Below are positions 62,770 to 64,000 of a stretch of 64,000 nt of DNA, in pieces. The stretch spans positions 186,001 to 250,000 of the forward strand of contig CAAEUE010000015.1 in the NCBI GenBank assembly GCA_900759015.1, given 5' to 3'. Within the stretch, counting starts at the first letter, position 1. Every line of letters begins with the position of its first letter. The notes below the pieces were generated by a model. The model ran no database searches. It was not told where the DNA came from and saw nothing but the letters and a program-made list of their open reading frames with translations. This DNA comes from Clostridia bacterium. GTDB taxonomy: Bacteria; Bacillota; Clostridia; TANB77; CAG-508. The position numbers were made by a program, and so were the translations under genes.

Positions 62770-63234
62770 CTAAATTTCTATATACTCATTTCCACAATGG
62801 TTTATAAATTTTATTAGATCTTCATATTTTATAGATACTGTTGCAGTGTTTCTATTTGGATGAATTAGTACTTTATTATTTTTTAATTCTTTATCTAGTA
62901 CAACTGTTACTTTTTGTTCTTTATCGTTTATTATTCCAAGTGGTGTTACTGAACCTGGAGTTAAGCCTAAATATTCTTGTAAATCGTTTTCATTTGCAAA
63001 AGATAATCTTTTACTATTAATTTTTTCTGGCAAAGTTTTTAAATCTGCTCTTTTATTATCTGGTAAAGTATATAAAAATAAATTTTTCTTTATATCTTTT
63101 AAAAATAAGTTTTTACAACCTATTCCATCTAAATTCAAAAAAATTTCTTGCACATCTTCTACTGTATATACTGCTCTATGTTCTTGCAACTCATATTCTA
63201 TATTCATCTCTTTTAAAAGTTCCAAAATATCCAT
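62770..63234 (-). CDS. Aminoacyl-tRNA editing protein of the ProX/YbaK family
   Basis: 154 residues. The YbaK fold is shown by EHRAVYTVEDVQEI, CKNLFLKDIKKNLFLYTLP with the conserved Lys-x-x-Phe pattern, SFANENDLQEYLGLTPGSVTPLGI (the substrate loop with GxxPGSVTP) and a final KVLIHPNRNT. Family members deacylate mischarged tRNA, typically Ala-tRNA-Pro (ProXp-ala). It works in trans, so it need not be next to proS. The ATG follows AAGGAG. Confidence 0.9.
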   Translation of the reverse strand: MDILELLKEMNIEYELQEHRAVYTVEDVQEIFLNLDGIGCKNLFLKDIKKNLFLYTLPDNKRADLKTLPEKINSKRLSFANENDLQEYLGLTPGSVTPLGIINDKEQKVTVVLDKELKNNKVLIHPNRNTATVSIKYEDLIKFINHCGNEYIEI

Positions 63235-63276
63235 AAATCTTTCTCCTTTTGTTTAAGCTAAAATATCATAAAACGT

Positions 63277-63303
63277 AAAAAAAATCTAGTATAACTAGAT
63301 TTC
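63277..63303 (-). terminator. Terminator overlapping the end of the hotdog thioesterase gene
   Basis: On the minus strand AAATCTAGT and ACTAGATTT form a 9-base stem around TAT, followed by TTTTT. The stop codon TAG lies within the stem. Confidence 0.75.
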
Positions 63304-63792
63304 TTTTACATTATCTTCAATTAAGTAACACATCTCCTCGTGTGCATCTATATTTTCATTAATTTTATTTGTGTCTAATTTTATATATTTTATAGTTCCA
63401 TTTGCAAGTACATTTCCTTCTAAATCTAATATTTTTGAATCTACTACAAAAAATTTACTATTCTCTTTTATAATCATACCTTTCCCTATTAATTCTGTAT
63501 TATATGGTACTGGTTTTCTATATTTTGTATCTAATGACATTGTTACACCAAATTCTTCCTCATTACCTTCTTTATACGCCCATAATGCTCTTAATCCCAT
63601 CTCATCAAGCATTGCAGTAATTAATCCACCATGTACTCTCCCTGGATAACTTTGATGTTCCTCTCTATATTTAAATTTTGTCATTACACTTCCATCTTCC
63701 ATATTATAAAATTGTGCATGTAACCCATATTTATTATCCATTCCACATATTGCACACATTTTACTATTTCTTTGTTTACTTACTACTTTCAT
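63295..63792 (-). CDS. PaaI/hotdog-fold thioesterase
   Basis: 165 residues. The hotdog core is visible: YPGRVHGGLITAMLDEMGL (the central helix with the His-Gly-Gly turn and catalytic Asp/Glu region), then GVTMSLDTKYRKPVP. An N-terminal Cys pair (CAICGMDN) precedes it, as in a subgroup of PaaI-like proteins that may bind zinc. It should hydrolyse acyl-CoA or acyl-ACP thioesters. The stop codon sits inside the terminator stem. GGAGGT precedes the ATG. Confidence 0.88.
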   Translation of the reverse strand: MKVVSKQRNSKMCAICGMDNKYGLHAQFYNMEDGSVMTKFKYREEHQSYPGRVHGGLITAMLDEMGLRALWAYKEGNEEEFGVTMSLDTKYRKPVPYNTELIGKGMIIKENSKFFVVDSKILDLEGNVLANGTIKYIKLDTNKINENIDAHEEMCYLIEDNVKEI

Positions 63793-63810
63793 TTTTCTAC
63801 CTCCTAAAGT

Positions 63811-63884
63811 GGATTAAGGGACGTTCCTAAAATCCCTCTTTATATAATTTAAATAAGTAAAAAAGGAACGTCCCTTAATCACTA
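63811..63884. repeat. Dispersed palindromic repeat, copy 11 (two half-units head to head)
   Basis: GGATTAAGGGACGTTCC (63811-63827) with AAATCCC, then, 38 bases on, GGAACGTCCCTTAATCACT (63865-63883): the second is nearly the exact reverse complement of the first, so the pair makes one large inverted repeat. It lies between the NUDIX-like and thioesterase genes. Confidence 0.85.
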
Positions 63885-64000
63885 TCCATTATAAAATTTT
63901 TTACTTAAATATTTTTCTATTATTCTTCTAGTTGGTATACAAGTATTTTCTGGCATATCATTTACAGCAAACCAATCATATTTTACAATCTCATCTGTTT
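63882..64000 (-). CDS. C-terminal end of a probable NUDIX hydrolase (cut by window edge)
   Basis: An open frame enters from the right edge and ends at TAG 63884. The 38 or so residues visible, with DEIVKYDWFAVNDMPEN and PTRRIIEKYLSK, resemble the C-terminal part of NUDIX hydrolases (W-F-x-x-x-x-x-P), such as NADH pyrophosphatase-like enzymes. The catalytic box would lie outside the window, so the call is tentative. Confidence 0.45.
   Translation of the reverse strand, partial: TDEIVKYDWFAVNDMPENTCIPTRRIIEKYLSKKFYNG

Overview
This window comes from a very AT-rich, low-G+C Firmicute, most likely an uncultured, gut-type member of the Clostridia. Support for this comes from strong AGGAGG-type ribosome binding sites before nearly every gene, sporulation genes (spoVT, spoIIP), MreB, a single bifunctional Rel enzyme, RecD2, ComF, YlbF, class D/B-like sortases and a yybP-ykoY riboswitch. 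Almost everything is read from the minus strand; the plus-strand genes I can support are an acyl-ACP thioesterase, a frameshifted spoVT and asnB. I see no rRNA, tRNA, CRISPR array, integrase or transposase.

Region 1 (1-24261, all minus) is a large cell-surface glycan locus. Reading in the direction of transcription it has a split Alg14/Alg13-type transferase, GT4, two GT2, an O-antigen ligase/polymerase-like protein, GT4, GT2, a GT2-GT4 fusion, a GT2-HAD fusion, a Wzt/Wzm-type (TagHG-like) ABC exporter, and then a lipid-linked side-branch module: a large GT-C-like membrane protein, a polyprenyl-phosphate GT2, a GtrA flippase, a GtrB-like GT2 and a GT39-like GT-C enzyme. It ends with a secreted GH73-type glucosaminidase carrying about six ricin-type beta-trefoil domains, cut by the left edge. 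No initiating phosphoglycosyltransferase is visible, so the polymer is probably started from elsewhere. The inferred logic is: build a chain in the cytoplasm, export it through the ABC transporter, and decorate it outside through polyprenyl-phosphate sugars.

Region 2 (24289-35770) holds a fatty-acid pair (acyl-CoA synthetase and, divergent, acyl-ACP thioesterase), a polysaccharide deacetylase, a P-type cation ATPase behind a manganese-type yybP-ykoY riboswitch, two tandem sortases, a HIT protein, an unusually short alanyl-tRNA synthetase, and spoVT with a one-base insertion.

Region 3 (35767-56280) is mainly housekeeping: ComF, RecD2, MreB, pyruvate kinase, SpoIIP, HisRS, a metallo-beta-lactamase-fold hydrolase, Rel, RecJ, YlbF, a GlgA-like GT4 and AsnB. 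Set among these are poorly known small proteins and a three-gene unknown cassette (41057-42730) whose first gene is clearly richer in G+C than its surroundings.

Region 4 (56298-64000) is more accessory: an HD hydrolase, a DinD-like protein, an ORF6N-domain remnant with a structured RNA-like segment, a frameshifted DUF4362-type secreted protein, a sigma factor with a membrane-spanning tail, a flavodoxin-fold reductase, a HAD protein, an XRE-CYTH fusion, an XTP/dITP pyrophosphatase, a ProX-type tRNA deacylase, a hotdog thioesterase and the end of a probable NUDIX hydrolase.

A family of short palindromic intergenic repeats (core GGAACGTCCCC between GGGATTT and AAATCCC arms) occurs at eleven loci and looks like a REP/MITE family. 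No transposase for it lies in the window.
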